From contig CAVQKH010000040.1 in the NCBI GenBank assembly GCA_963712995.1, positions 1 to 64,000 of the forward strand: a stretch of 64,000 nucleotides of DNA, in the 5' to 3' direction. Positions 49,471 to 57,984 of the stretch are shown here, in pieces (the first letter of the stretch is position 1; each line of letters starts with the position of its first letter). The DNA is from GCA-003244245 sp963712995 (GTDB taxonomy: Bacteria; Actinomycetota; Actinomycetes; Mycobacteriales; Pseudonocardiaceae). The position numbers and the translations under genes were made by a program. The notes beneath the pieces were generated by a model. That model worked only from the letters and a program-made list of their open reading frames with translations. It ran no database searches and had not been told where the DNA came from.

Positions 49471-51858
49471 ATGGATCGCGCCAGTGACGGGCCCGATACC
49501 GTTTGGGGCGTGCTCGACGTTCCTGGCCCGGCGGGAATCAACGCGGCGGTGGACGGGAGGGGTCTGGGCGAGGCGAGCGTCGGCCAGGACGAGGAGCGGC
49601 CCGGTCGCCGGCTCACCGGGCCGGTCGCCACCTCGATCACCGCAGCCAGCGCCCTGATCGCGGTGATCGTGCTCTACCAGGTGTTCTGGCCGCTGCGCCA
49701 GGGTAAGCAGTTCGCGCTCATCCTGTTCCTGGCCGCGACGCTGCCGCTGGTGTTCCTGTGTTACCGCTCGGGCCTGCGCCCTCGACGGCTCCCGGAGGGC
49801 GACACCCGACCGGGCCGGGACAACCCGACCGTCACCGACTACGCGCTCGCGGCGCTGGCCCTCGCGGTGTGCCTCTACCCGGTGCTCCCGGTGCAGCTGG
49901 GCACCGGCGGTGGTGGCTTCGACGCGTTCCTGGACCGTCAGGGAATCCTGACGGTGCCCGACGTGCTGGCCGGCGGGGTGCTGCTGCTGCTGGTGCTGGA
50001 GGCCTGCCGGCGGACCACCGGCTGGGTGCTGCCCGCCGTCTGCCTGCTGTTTCTGGCCTACTCCTACTACGGTGGCCTGCTGCCGCAGAGCGCCTCGATC
50101 GCGCACCAGGGCCTGAACGTCGACGAGATCGTCAACGCGTTGTACAACGACGCGTCCGGCTTCTACGGAGTCCCGCTGGACGTGGCGGCGAGCTACATCG
50201 TGCTGTTCGCGATCTACGCCGCGGTGCTGGACCTCTCCGGCGCGGGCCGGTTCTTCATCGACCTGTCGATGGCGGCGTTCGGCCGATCCCGCTGCGCCCC
50301 GGGCCGGACCGTCGCGCTGTCCGGGTTCCTGCTGGGTACGGTGTCCGGCTCGGGCACCGCGACCACCGTCAGCCTCGGCTCGGTGACCTGGCCGATCCTG
50401 CGCCGCGCGGGCTACCCGGCCGAGCCTGCGGGTGGGATGCTGGCCGCGGCGGGCATCGGCGCGATCCTCTCACCACCCACACTCGGCGCCGCCGCCTTCA
50501 TCATCGCCGAATACCTCCAGGTGTCCTACCTGCAGGTACTGCTATGGGCGATCATCCCGACGCTGCTGTACTACCTCGGCATCCTGCTCGCCGTCGAGAT
50601 TGACGCCCGCCGCATGGGGGCCACCGCGGTCGACGTGTCGCGCTCCTCGCCGTGGCGGCTGCTGGCCCGCTTCGGCTACCACTTCCTCTCGCTGGCCGTG
50701 ATCGTGGTGTTCCTCGCGCTGGGTATCCCGCCGTTTCGGGCCGTGGTCTACGCCTGCGGTGCGGCGCTGGTGCTGTCCTTCCTGGACCGCCGGCACGCGC
50801 TCACGCCGCGGCGGCTCTACGCCGCGCTGGCCACCGGGGTGCGCAGCGTGCTGCCGGTGATCGCGGTGTGCGCCGCCGCCGGGATCATCACCTCCACGAT
50901 CGCCAAGACCGGTCTCGGGCTGCAGCTGTCCTCGATCCTGGTCGGTGTGGCGCGCGCCATCACCGACAACCCGACCGGCACGCTGATCGCCACCGCGATC
51001 CTCGCCGCGGTGGCCGTCGCCCTGCTCGGGCTCGCGGTGCCGGTGACGGCGTCGTTCATCATCGCCTGGGTGATCATCGGTCCGGCGTTGCAGGACCTGG
51101 GGGTGGCACCGCCCGAGGCGGCGATGTTCCTGTTCTATTTCGCCGTGCTCTCCGAGGTCACCCCGCCCACCGCGCTGGCCGCGGTCGCGGCCTCAGCGAT
51201 CACCGGTGGCCGGGTGATGGCCACCATGGGACAGGCCGCCAGGTACGCGCTGCCGGCATTCCTGGTGCCCTTCGCCTTCGTCCTCACCGGCAACGGAGCC
51301 GCGCTGCTGACGCTCGGCTCGCCGTGGACCATCGTCTGGACGACCGCGACCTCCGCGCTGGCCGTGGCCGCGCTGGCGGTGGCCACCGGCGGCTGGCTGA
51401 TCCGCCCGGCCGGTAAGGTTGAGCGCGCGCTGTGCCTGCTGGCTGCGCTGTTGCTGCTCTATCTGGAGCCGGTCGCCATCGCCGCCGGTGCGGCATTGCT
51501 GTCCGCTGCCGTGGTGATCCACCTGTTCACCAGCCGAGTGTCCTGTCACAAGCCGGGAGACCTGATGGCAACTGCACGATTGCGGCCTGGGGCTGCTGGC
51601 TGTCGGGGTGGCGATGGCCGGTCTGGTGGCCTGCGGTGGCCGCCAACCCAGCGTTGCCTCCGATCAGGGCGCCGGCGGCTGCGAGATCACCTCCGAGCGC
51701 CGGATCGGCATCGCCACCGGCAATACCGGGGGCGTCTACTACGTGCTCGGTGGTGGCCTCGCCGAAGCGGTGAGCACCGCCACCGGCGGCAAGCTCAAGG
51801 CCACCGCCGCCGAGACCGGAGCCTCGGTGCAGAACATCCAGCAGCTCGTGGCGGGTAA
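49471..51858 (+). CDS. Fused TRAP transporter permease (TAXI type)
   Basis: This hydrophobic protein has about 18 helices, with the DctQ-like small subunit fused to the DctM-like large subunit as usual for TAXI systems. LSGFLLGTVSGSGTATTVSL with LGSVTWPILRRAGYPAEPAG is the conserved DctM core, and VTPPTALAAVAASAITGGRV is the second. TRAP carriers import organic acids or amino acids with sodium. The frame runs on to 51858, but the family sequence ends near CHKPGDL (51560). The last about 98 codons overlap the receptor gene out of frame and are probably not real. The start (ATG 49471 or GTG 49510) is uncertain. Confidence 0.8.
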   Translation: MDRASDGPDTVWGVLDVPGPAGINAAVDGRGLGEASVGQDEERPGRRLTGPVATSITAASALIAVIVLYQVFWPLRQGKQFALILFLAATLPLVFLCYRSGLRPRRLPEGDTRPGRDNPTVTDYALAALALAVCLYPVLPVQLGTGGGGFDAFLDRQGILTVPDVLAGGVLLLLVLEACRRTTGWVLPAVCLLFLAYSYYGGLLPQSASIAHQGLNVDEIVNALYNDASGFYGVPLDVAASYIVLFAIYAAVLDLSGAGRFFIDLSMAAFGRSRCAPGRTVALSGFLLGTVSGSGTATTVSLGSVTWPILRRAGYPAEPAGGMLAAAGIGAILSPPTLGAAAFIIAEYLQVSYLQVLLWAIIPTLLYYLGILLAVEIDARRMGATAVDVSRSSPWRLLARFGYHFLSLAVIVVFLALGIPPFRAVVYACGAALVLSFLDRRHALTPRRLYAALATGVRSVLPVIAVCAAAGIITSTIAKTGLGLQLSSILVGVARAITDNPTGTLIATAILAAVAVALLGLAVPVTASFIIAWVIIGPALQDLGVAPPEAAMFLFYFAVLSEVTPPTALAAVAASAITGGRVMATMGQAARYALPAFLVPFAFVLTGNGAALLTLGSPWTIVWTTATSALAVAALAVATGGWLIRPAGKVERALCLLAALLLLYLEPVAIAAGAALLSAAVVIHLFTSRVSCHKPGDLMATARLRPGAAGCRGGDGRSGGLRWPPTQRCLRSGRRRLRDHLRAPDRHRHRQYRGRLLRARWWPRRSGEHRHRRQAQGHRRRDRSLGAEHPAARGG

Positions 51859-52573
51859 GTACCAGGTGGCGTTCTCGCTGGCCGACACCGCCGCGGACGC
51901 GGTGACCGGGACGGGGACCTTCACCAGCAAGCAGCCGATCACCGCGCTGGCCCGGCTCTATCCCAACTTCACCCAGCTCGTGGTCCGCACCGACGCCGGC
52001 ATCACCAGCCTGGCCGATCTGCGCGGCAAGCGGGTCTCCACCGGGTCACCGAAGTCCGGCACCGAAGTGATCGCCAAACGGATCCTGCAGGCCGCCGGGC
52101 TGAACCCCGAGACGGATCTGGCTGCCCAACGGCTCGACATCGGGACCAGCGTGGACGGGATGAAAGACGGCACGATCGATGCCATGTTCTTCTCCGGTGG
52201 GCTGCCGACCCCCAACCTCACCGACCTGTTCACCAGTCTCGGCACCAAGGTGCGGCTGCTGGACACCTCTGCCGTGCTGGGCACGTTGCAGGGGATCAGC
52301 CCCGGATACGACCTCGCCACCATCCCGGCCTCGACCTACCCGAACGCCACCGACACCCCGACCATCGTGGTGCCCAACCTGCTGGTCGTGCCGGCCAGCC
52401 TGGACACGGCCACCGCCTGCGTGCTGACCAGGACCCTCTTCGAGCACCGGGCTGATCTGGTGAAGATCAGCCCAGCCGCTGCGGGCATCTCCTTGCAACG
52501 GGCCCGCGGGACTGACCCGGTTCCCCTGCATCCCGGCGCCAAGCAGGCGCTGGACACCCTCGGCGCGCCCTGA
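51608..52573 (+). CDS. TAXI-family TRAP transporter substrate-binding lipoprotein
   Basis: This protein of about 320 aa has the TAXI signature RIGIATGNTGGVYYVLGGGL (residues 32-51), then AETGASVQNIQQLVAGKYQV, GKRVSTGSPKSGTEVIAKRI and GTIDAMFFSGGLPTPNLTDL. The short N-terminal AMAGLVACGG is a lipobox, but the preceding signal peptide reads only in part in this frame. In the permease frame an ATG (51565) starts MATARLR, and one added base near 51580 would give MATAR plus CGLGLLAVGVAMAGLVACGG. A frameshift at the start is therefore likely. It captures the substrate, probably a dicarboxylate or amino acid. Confidence 0.82.
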   Translation: MAMAGLVACGGRQPSVASDQGAGGCEITSERRIGIATGNTGGVYYVLGGGLAEAVSTATGGKLKATAAETGASVQNIQQLVAGKYQVAFSLADTAADAVTGTGTFTSKQPITALARLYPNFTQLVVRTDAGITSLADLRGKRVSTGSPKSGTEVIAKRILQAAGLNPETDLAAQRLDIGTSVDGMKDGTIDAMFFSGGLPTPNLTDLFTSLGTKVRLLDTSAVLGTLQGISPGYDLATIPASTYPNATDTPTIVVPNLLVVPASLDTATACVLTRTLFEHRADLVKISPAAAGISLQRARGTDPVPLHPGAKQALDTLGAP

Positions 52574-53096
52574 CCACCACGTTGTGTTATGGATATTCTG
52601 GATAACCATAATACCGAGTCGCCTAGCCATCAGGGCAATATCGCACTCCGTTTCAAGGGCGGCGAGTGTGACAACATTCAGGACCTTGATTTTGTCACCC
52701 ATCGAGAGTTTTGACTACCTACTGATCGAAAGGACCGTTCACACGCGGCGCCGAAGTGAAGTCGGAGTGTATCTGCAGGCGGAGCGGCGACATCGAGAGA
52801 CGATCATGCTTGGCATCGTTGGAGTGGCGGTTTCGGCGATGTCGGGAGCAAGGGGCGTTGCCGTCCCGGCTGGACCCGCACAGCCAGCGCATGTGCACCT
52901 CGGCGACAATAAGCTGGCCAGACCTTGGCTCAAGCGCGCGACACAAGGATAGTCCGGTGGGCGGGTCCGTCAGGCCGGTGTTCTGGTCGTGTGTTGTGGC
53001 GACTTCGCCGGTGGCGTAATCCTTGCCGCGGGATTGTTCCTCGGTTAGCGGGTTGGGTGACCGAAACTGTCAGACCTTGCTTGTAGCGTTCGGATC
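52574..53096. other. Intergenic region with a small AT-rich hairpin
   Basis: No gene is supported. An imperfect hairpin TTATGGATAT/ATAACCATAA (52587-52611), unusually AT-rich here, lies 14 bp after the receptor stop and may be its terminator. The start region of the DUF222-HNH gene lies at the right end. Confidence 0.5.
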
Positions 53097-55031
53097 GTGA
53101 CGGTGCGGCAGGTGATTCCCGCGGGCTTGGCCGAGATGGCGCCAGGTCCAGAGTTGAGTGCACTGCTGGCCAGAATCGACATTCACGCCCTGACCGGTCA
53201 TGACGCGGTGGACGTCTTGCAGGCCCGAGCCCGGCAATTGTCCCACGAGCAGGCCCGATTGCTGGCCACCATGGTGGAGGTCGGGTTGTGCGACCCCGGC
53301 GCCCCCGGCGATGAGGTAGCCCGGCTCGCCGAGCCTCGGGTGTACGCCGCGGATGAGATCCGCGCCGCGTTGGCCTGGCCCCGCCGCGCCGCCGACCGGG
53401 AACTCGGCTTCGCCGAGGCCCTGGTGCTGCGGATGCCGACGGTGTTCACCGCCCTGGAGACCGGGGTGATCGACCGGAACAAGGCCTGGGTCTTCGCCGA
53501 TCTGTGCACTGATCTGACCCCCGAGCAGGCCGAGGTGGTCTGCACCCGGCTGCTGCCCCATGCCCAGCGGCTGACCACCGGGGAACTCGCGGCGCGGATC
53601 AAGAAGCTGGCGATTGCGCTGGATCCGGAGTGGGCTGCCCGCCGGTACGCGAGTGCGGTGCGGGAGCGCAACGTGGTCGGGTACCTGGACCCGGATGGCA
53701 CCGCGACCCTCACCGGCACCGGACTGCCCGTGGAGCAGGCCGCAGCCGCGTGTGCCCGGGTCGAGGAACTGGCCCGGGCCGCCAAACGCGCCGGGCACTC
53801 GGGCAGGATCGGTCCGCTGCGCACGGATATCTACTTGGGCCTGTTGGATGGGCGCTGGCAACACCACACCCGCGACCAGATCATCACCGACCTCCTCACC
53901 AGCGCCACCCACGACACCAGCGCCACCCACGACACCGATCATGGCGCTAACCCCGACCACCCGGCCCCATACGACCCCGCGACCAGCCCACCAGCCAGGG
54001 TCGATATCGAGGACGACACTGCCCCGGACCACCCGAGTGAATCCGACCCTGCGACCAACACCCCAACCAACGGCCAGACCCCGACCGAAGATGCTCATGG
54101 TGATCCCGGGGACACCAGGACAAACGAGCCCCCCACGACGGACGAGCCCGGCACAGCGCCGCTGGCCCGGCGGGTCGGGGTGGAGGTGCGGGTCGGACTG
54201 TCGACCCTGCTCGGCCGCGATGAGCACCCCGGGGAGATTCCCGGCTGGGGACCGGTCCCCGCGGAAATCGCCCGCACCATGGTGGCCGCGCAGCGCGCCG
54301 CCCAGTGGCGCTTCGCGATCACCGACCACACTGGGCAACTCATCCTCGCCGGGATCACCCGCCGCCGACCACACCACCCATCGCCCGATCACACCGCGCC
54401 AGACCACACCGCCAGCCAACCGCCGCCGTGCCGGGGCGGCATCGTCGAACTGCAGCTCCCCGCCACCCTGCTCACTGAGCTCGCCACGAACCCCGACACC
54501 TGCGGTACATGGGCCGGGATCGTGACCGACCTCGCCACCCAGTACACCCGCCACATCCAGGGCGGACCATGGGCACCAGACTCTCAGAACCCCACCGCCC
54601 GGTTCGCCGGGGCGGCGCTACGCCGCCATGTCCAGATCCGGGACCGGTCCTGCGTTTACCCAGGGTGCCGCTCCAGTGCCCACAGCGCCGACCTCGACCA
54701 CACCCGCGACCACGGCCTTGGCGGAACCACCACTGAGATCAACTCTGGCCCGCTCTGTCGACACGACCACCAGCTGAAAACCGCTGGCAGGTGGCGGCTG
54801 CACCAGCACGAACCAGGCCATTTCACCTGGATCAGCCCGATGGGCAGGACGTACCACACGCAACCACCACCGATCACCCACGACCTCCCCGACCCCCGAC
54901 CCGGAGCTGCTGACCCCGACGAATCATCACTCATCATGCGCGACGACAGCGGGCCCATCCTGGAACGACCACCACGGCCACCAGACCCCCCACCTACACC
55001 GCCAGACCCCAACGAACCACCCCCCTTTTAG
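53097..55031 (+). CDS. DUF222 and HNH endonuclease-domain protein (second copy)
   Basis: This 644-aa protein has an N-terminal DUF222 helical domain, a long His/Asp/Thr/Pro-rich linker (about residues 260-360, with repeated SATHDT) and a C-terminal HNH domain: VQIRDRSCVYPGCRSSAHSA, DLDHTRDHGLGGTTTEIN and CRHDHQLKT. It ends DPNEPPPF, as the 2271-4061 protein ends DDPPPF. The HNH residues are all present, so the nuclease domain is probably folded. Function of the family is uncertain. The linker is longer than in the first copy and is encoded by very C-rich, repetitive DNA. Confidence 0.85.
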   Translation: MTVRQVIPAGLAEMAPGPELSALLARIDIHALTGHDAVDVLQARARQLSHEQARLLATMVEVGLCDPGAPGDEVARLAEPRVYAADEIRAALAWPRRAADRELGFAEALVLRMPTVFTALETGVIDRNKAWVFADLCTDLTPEQAEVVCTRLLPHAQRLTTGELAARIKKLAIALDPEWAARRYASAVRERNVVGYLDPDGTATLTGTGLPVEQAAAACARVEELARAAKRAGHSGRIGPLRTDIYLGLLDGRWQHHTRDQIITDLLTSATHDTSATHDTDHGANPDHPAPYDPATSPPARVDIEDDTAPDHPSESDPATNTPTNGQTPTEDAHGDPGDTRTNEPPTTDEPGTAPLARRVGVEVRVGLSTLLGRDEHPGEIPGWGPVPAEIARTMVAAQRAAQWRFAITDHTGQLILAGITRRRPHHPSPDHTAPDHTASQPPPCRGGIVELQLPATLLTELATNPDTCGTWAGIVTDLATQYTRHIQGGPWAPDSQNPTARFAGAALRRHVQIRDRSCVYPGCRSSAHSADLDHTRDHGLGGTTTEINSGPLCRHDHQLKTAGRWRLHQHEPGHFTWISPMGRTYHTQPPPITHDLPDPRPGAADPDESSLIMRDDSGPILERPPRPPDPPPTPPDPNEPPPF

Positions 55032-55118
55032 CGGCGGTGCGGTGCGCAGTCACCTCCAGCGGAGGGCTCGGGCAGTCCATACAGCTTGACGACCTGCGCT
55101 CCGCTAGCGTCGGCGGTG

Positions 55119-55869
55119 ATGCTGATCAACCTGTACTCCGACACGCAGACCCGCCCGGTCGAGGCGATGCGCGTGGCGATGGCCTCCGCCGAGGTCGGCG
55201 ACGAGCAACGCGGTGAGGACCCTACTGTCAACGCGCTGTGCGAGCGGGTCGCGGCGCTGCTCGGCAAGTAATCCGCGATGTTCCTGCCCTCGGGCACGAT
55301 GTGCAACGCGATCGGGTTCCGGCTGCACGTGCGGCCCGGTGGTGACGCGGTGCACCTGCATCCGAAGTCCCATCCGATCGTCGCCGAAGGGGGAGGCCCC
55401 TCAGCGCTGTCCGGGGCGGTGCTCGCGCCGGTTCCCGGCGAGGCCGGCATGTTCACCGCCGACGCGCTGACGGCGGCGCTGTTTCCGGCCGGGAATCGCT
55501 ACCACCCTCGCTCACGGCTGATATCCGTGGAGCAGACCACGAATCTGGCCGGCGGGCGGGTGTGGCCGCTGCAGCAGCTGCGCGCGGTGCGCGACGTCGC
55601 CGGGCGGTACGGATTGCGCCGCCGGCTGCCTGTGGGCGCTGGACCACCACGTGAACCGGCTCGCCGAGGACCACGCCAACGCCCACGTGCTCGCCACTGG
55701 GCTCGCCGAGCAGCCCGGCATCACGCTCGACCCCAGCACTGTCGAAACCAATATCGTGGTGTTCAGGATGGCGCACGCGCCCCGGTTCTGCGAGCGGCTG
55801 AAGCTGAGCACGGCGTGCGGATGGGCGCGCGCGGTACCCGCTGAACCACCTGATCAAGACACGCGGTAG
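55119..55869 (+). pseudogene. L-threonine aldolase family (beta-eliminating lyase), broken
   Basis: The N-terminus is clear (MLINLYSDTQTRPVEAMRVA, SAEVGDEQRGEDPTVNALCE), but a TAA stop follows LLGK at 55269. The frame goes on as FLPSGTMCNAIGFRLHVRPG, AEGGGPSALSGAVLAPVPGE and VEQTTNLAGGRVWPLQQLRA. It then jumps, in another frame, from RYGLR directly to ALDHHVNRLAEDHANAHVLA. The segment with the PLP-binding Lys (normally TSCLSKGL-like) is missing. It cannot be active. Confidence 0.82.
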
Positions 55870-56174
55870 CGACATTGCCGTTTGACCGGCTCCGTCCCAT
55901 CAGGGATGATCCGTACCAAACCAACTAGGGATGAGACCACTCAGTTACGTCTTCATCTGGGTAGCAGACGTGGGGTGGCCCATCAGCCCAGACGTTGTTG
56001 GTCAGAGAGGGGACATCATGTCGACAAACGGGATGGATAAAGATCCCCAACTGCGGATTATCATCAGTCGATCCCGATGATGTGATTTCAGTCGAACATC
56101 GAACATTCTTGGACGCGGCAGCGAACGGCTAGTCCACCGGCTTCTCTCACGTGATGTGACTGATTTGGGCTGTC
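55870..56174. other. Region upstream of the encapsulin regulator gene
   Basis: About 300 bp. A short frame from ATG 56018 (MSTNGMDKDPQLRIIISRSR, stop 56080) is preceded by GAGAGGGG and could be a tiny gene, but nothing supports its function. It also holds the promoter of the LuxR-type gene. Confidence 0.4.
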
Positions 56175-57875
56175 ATGGTCGAGCGCGGCACGGATCTGCC
56201 GATGCCAACGCGGGGCAGCGTACCGGAGCAACCAGCCCGCCGGGTACGCAGCGAGTTGGCCGGGCTCGACCCCCACTCCCGCATGTTCGTCGAGCTCCTG
56301 GCTGTCGCCTCGGCTGTCAACGACAGCCTGGTCGATTCCGATGATCTCGCCAAGACGATCGGGTATCCGGTTGCCGACGTCGAGCGAATCCTGGAGCGAC
56401 TGACGAAAGCAGGGACAGTTGTTGCACAGCAGTGTGGCCGGCACACGAATTACCACATCGCCAGTCCGATTGTCCGGGAGGTGGTGTACAACAAGATCAG
56501 TGGTGCCAGACGATGCGTCATACACCGGAGGGTCGCTGAGAGGCTGCTCGAATCCGGGCGGACGCAGGCAGCGACGTCGCATCTCGTGCGGGCGGCCCAG
56601 ACCGGGGAAGAGCTGGCGGCGCAGCAACTGCTGAGTGAGGCGGAGCGGGCGGGGGACCAGCGGGCGATCGCCGAGGCACTCGGACTGTTGGGGCCCACGC
56701 TCGGCTGGCAAGGGCGCTTCGACACGGCCGAGGAAGTGCTCCTGCGCAGCGTCACGCTGGTTGAGGGAGCAGCGCGTGCCTCCTGGTCGTCGCACAGCCT
56801 GGCCCTGCTCGCCTCGTTCGACGCCTGCCGGGGCCAGTTGGGCTCCGCTCGCACGCGCTGGGCCCAGGCCACCTCATCCAGGCCGGACTACGACCCGTCG
56901 ATCGGCGGATACGGTGCGTTCATCGCGTTACTCTCCGGTGACCTGACGATGGTCGCCGAGCATGTGAGACAGGCGGAGAGTCACGACGGGCCGACCCGAC
57001 CGCGCCTGCCGAACCGGCTGGCGGCCTGCGCAGCGATGGCGGCGGCGGAGCGCGGCCAGATCAGCGAGGCTCGTCGGCACCTCGCGGCCACTGGTGCTGA
57101 CACCCTGACCCTCTGCCTCCTGCACTCGTGGCACTGGTGGGCCAAGGGCGTGGTGGCCAGAGCCGAGGGCCGGCTGAGCACCGCGGTCGCCGTCCTGCAA
57201 CAGGCGGCCGAGGGCCACTGCGCGATGAACGACTGGGCACTGGCCGGGTTCGTGCTGGCGGATCTGGCCGAGGCCACGGTGTCGGTCGGTGATCGCGACG
57301 CCGCCGCGAGAGCCGCGAGCTGCGCCGAAGCCAACGCCCGTCGCACCGGCGAACCCATCCACCAGGCTCTCCACCTGCTGGCCACAGCGTGCGCACTGAC
57401 CGGAGACAGCCGCTGTGACCAGGCGGTGGGAGCGGCATTGCAGGCCATCGACACATTCGGCTCCAGCGGGTACGCGCTGCTGGCCGCGCGCGCCCGCGTC
57501 GTCTACGCCATCGCCGTCCGGCAATCCGATCGCAGCGCAGCTGAGGCTGCGTTGTCCGAGGCCGCCACGGCCTTCCACGCGTGCGGAGCTGTGCTGCGCC
57601 ACGAGCAGGCCAGAACACTGCTGGCAAAGCTGCGGTCAGGCGGGACATGCACCCTGGACAACGGCCACCGCACGGACCCACTGACCCCGCGGGAGCGTCA
57701 GGTCGCCGAACTGGCCGCCTGCGGCCTGTCCGCCCTGCAGATCGCCAAACGGCTCCAGATCGGGGTACGGACCGTCGAAACCCATCTCTGCCATATCTAC
57801 CCCAAACTCGGGGTCTCCTCCAAGCAACAACTCGTGCTCCACGGCGCCGAGCTCGGATTGACACCCCGGCAGTAG
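56175..57875 (+). CDS. LuxR-family transcriptional regulator with TPR-like domain
   Basis: This 566-aa protein has a helical repeat-rich body and a C-terminal LuxR-type helix-turn-helix (DPLTPRERQVAELAACGLSA, LQIGVRTVETHLCHIYPKLG). The N-terminal part (HSRMFVELLAVASAVNDSLV with a winged-helix-like VADVERILERLTKAGTVVAQ) resembles the later part of LAL regulators, but the ATPase P-loop module usually in front is absent. It is the first gene of the encapsulin region and on the same strand. A palindrome lies just after its stop, upstream of the encapsulin operon. It is the probable activator of the shell and terpene genes. The start could also be ATG 56202. Confidence 0.8.
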   Translation: MVERGTDLPMPTRGSVPEQPARRVRSELAGLDPHSRMFVELLAVASAVNDSLVDSDDLAKTIGYPVADVERILERLTKAGTVVAQQCGRHTNYHIASPIVREVVYNKISGARRCVIHRRVAERLLESGRTQAATSHLVRAAQTGEELAAQQLLSEAERAGDQRAIAEALGLLGPTLGWQGRFDTAEEVLLRSVTLVEGAARASWSSHSLALLASFDACRGQLGSARTRWAQATSSRPDYDPSIGGYGAFIALLSGDLTMVAEHVRQAESHDGPTRPRLPNRLAACAAMAAAERGQISEARRHLAATGADTLTLCLLHSWHWWAKGVVARAEGRLSTAVAVLQQAAEGHCAMNDWALAGFVLADLAEATVSVGDRDAAARAASCAEANARRTGEPIHQALHLLATACALTGDSRCDQAVGAALQAIDTFGSSGYALLAARARVVYAIAVRQSDRSAAEAALSEAATAFHACGAVLRHEQARTLLAKLRSGGTCTLDNGHRTDPLTPRERQVAELAACGLSALQIAKRLQIGVRTVETHLCHIYPKLGVSSKQQLVLHGAELGLTPRQ

Positions 57876-57878
57876 CGA

Positions 57879-57897
57879 ATCCGTAGTTTCTACGGAT
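57879..57897. promoter_or_regulatory. Palindrome ahead of the encapsulin operon
   Basis: ATCCGTAG TTT CTACGGAT (57879-57897) is a perfect 8-bp-arm dyad, of the size of LuxR-type operators. It lies about 22 bp before a TACACT -10-like box (57919-57924), so an activator bound here could contact polymerase. It is the only exact dyad of this size I saw between the regulator and the shell gene. Confidence 0.6.
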
Positions 57898-57942
57898 CAC
57901 GCCGACTGTCGTCATCCCTACACTGGCTGCGATTGAAAGGAA

Positions 57943-57984
57943 ATGTCACTGCGGGTACGGACAGAGATCGGTGGTGCGGCGTGA
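57943..57984 (+). CDS. Possible 13-codon leader peptide overlapping the shell gene start
   Basis: ATG 57943 follows GAAAGGAA by a few bases and encodes MSLRVRTEIGGAA. Its TGA (57982-57984) overlaps the encapsulin GTG (57981) as GTGA. The GTG itself lacks a good ribosome binding site, so translation of the shell may depend on this leader. Inference from sequence only. Confidence 0.35.
   Translation: MSLRVRTEIGGAA

Noticed and set aside
49208..52573. Caspase and TRAP-TAXI transporter as one system
   Set aside because: They are divergently oriented with different types of binding protein. I see no shared motif beyond neighbourhood.
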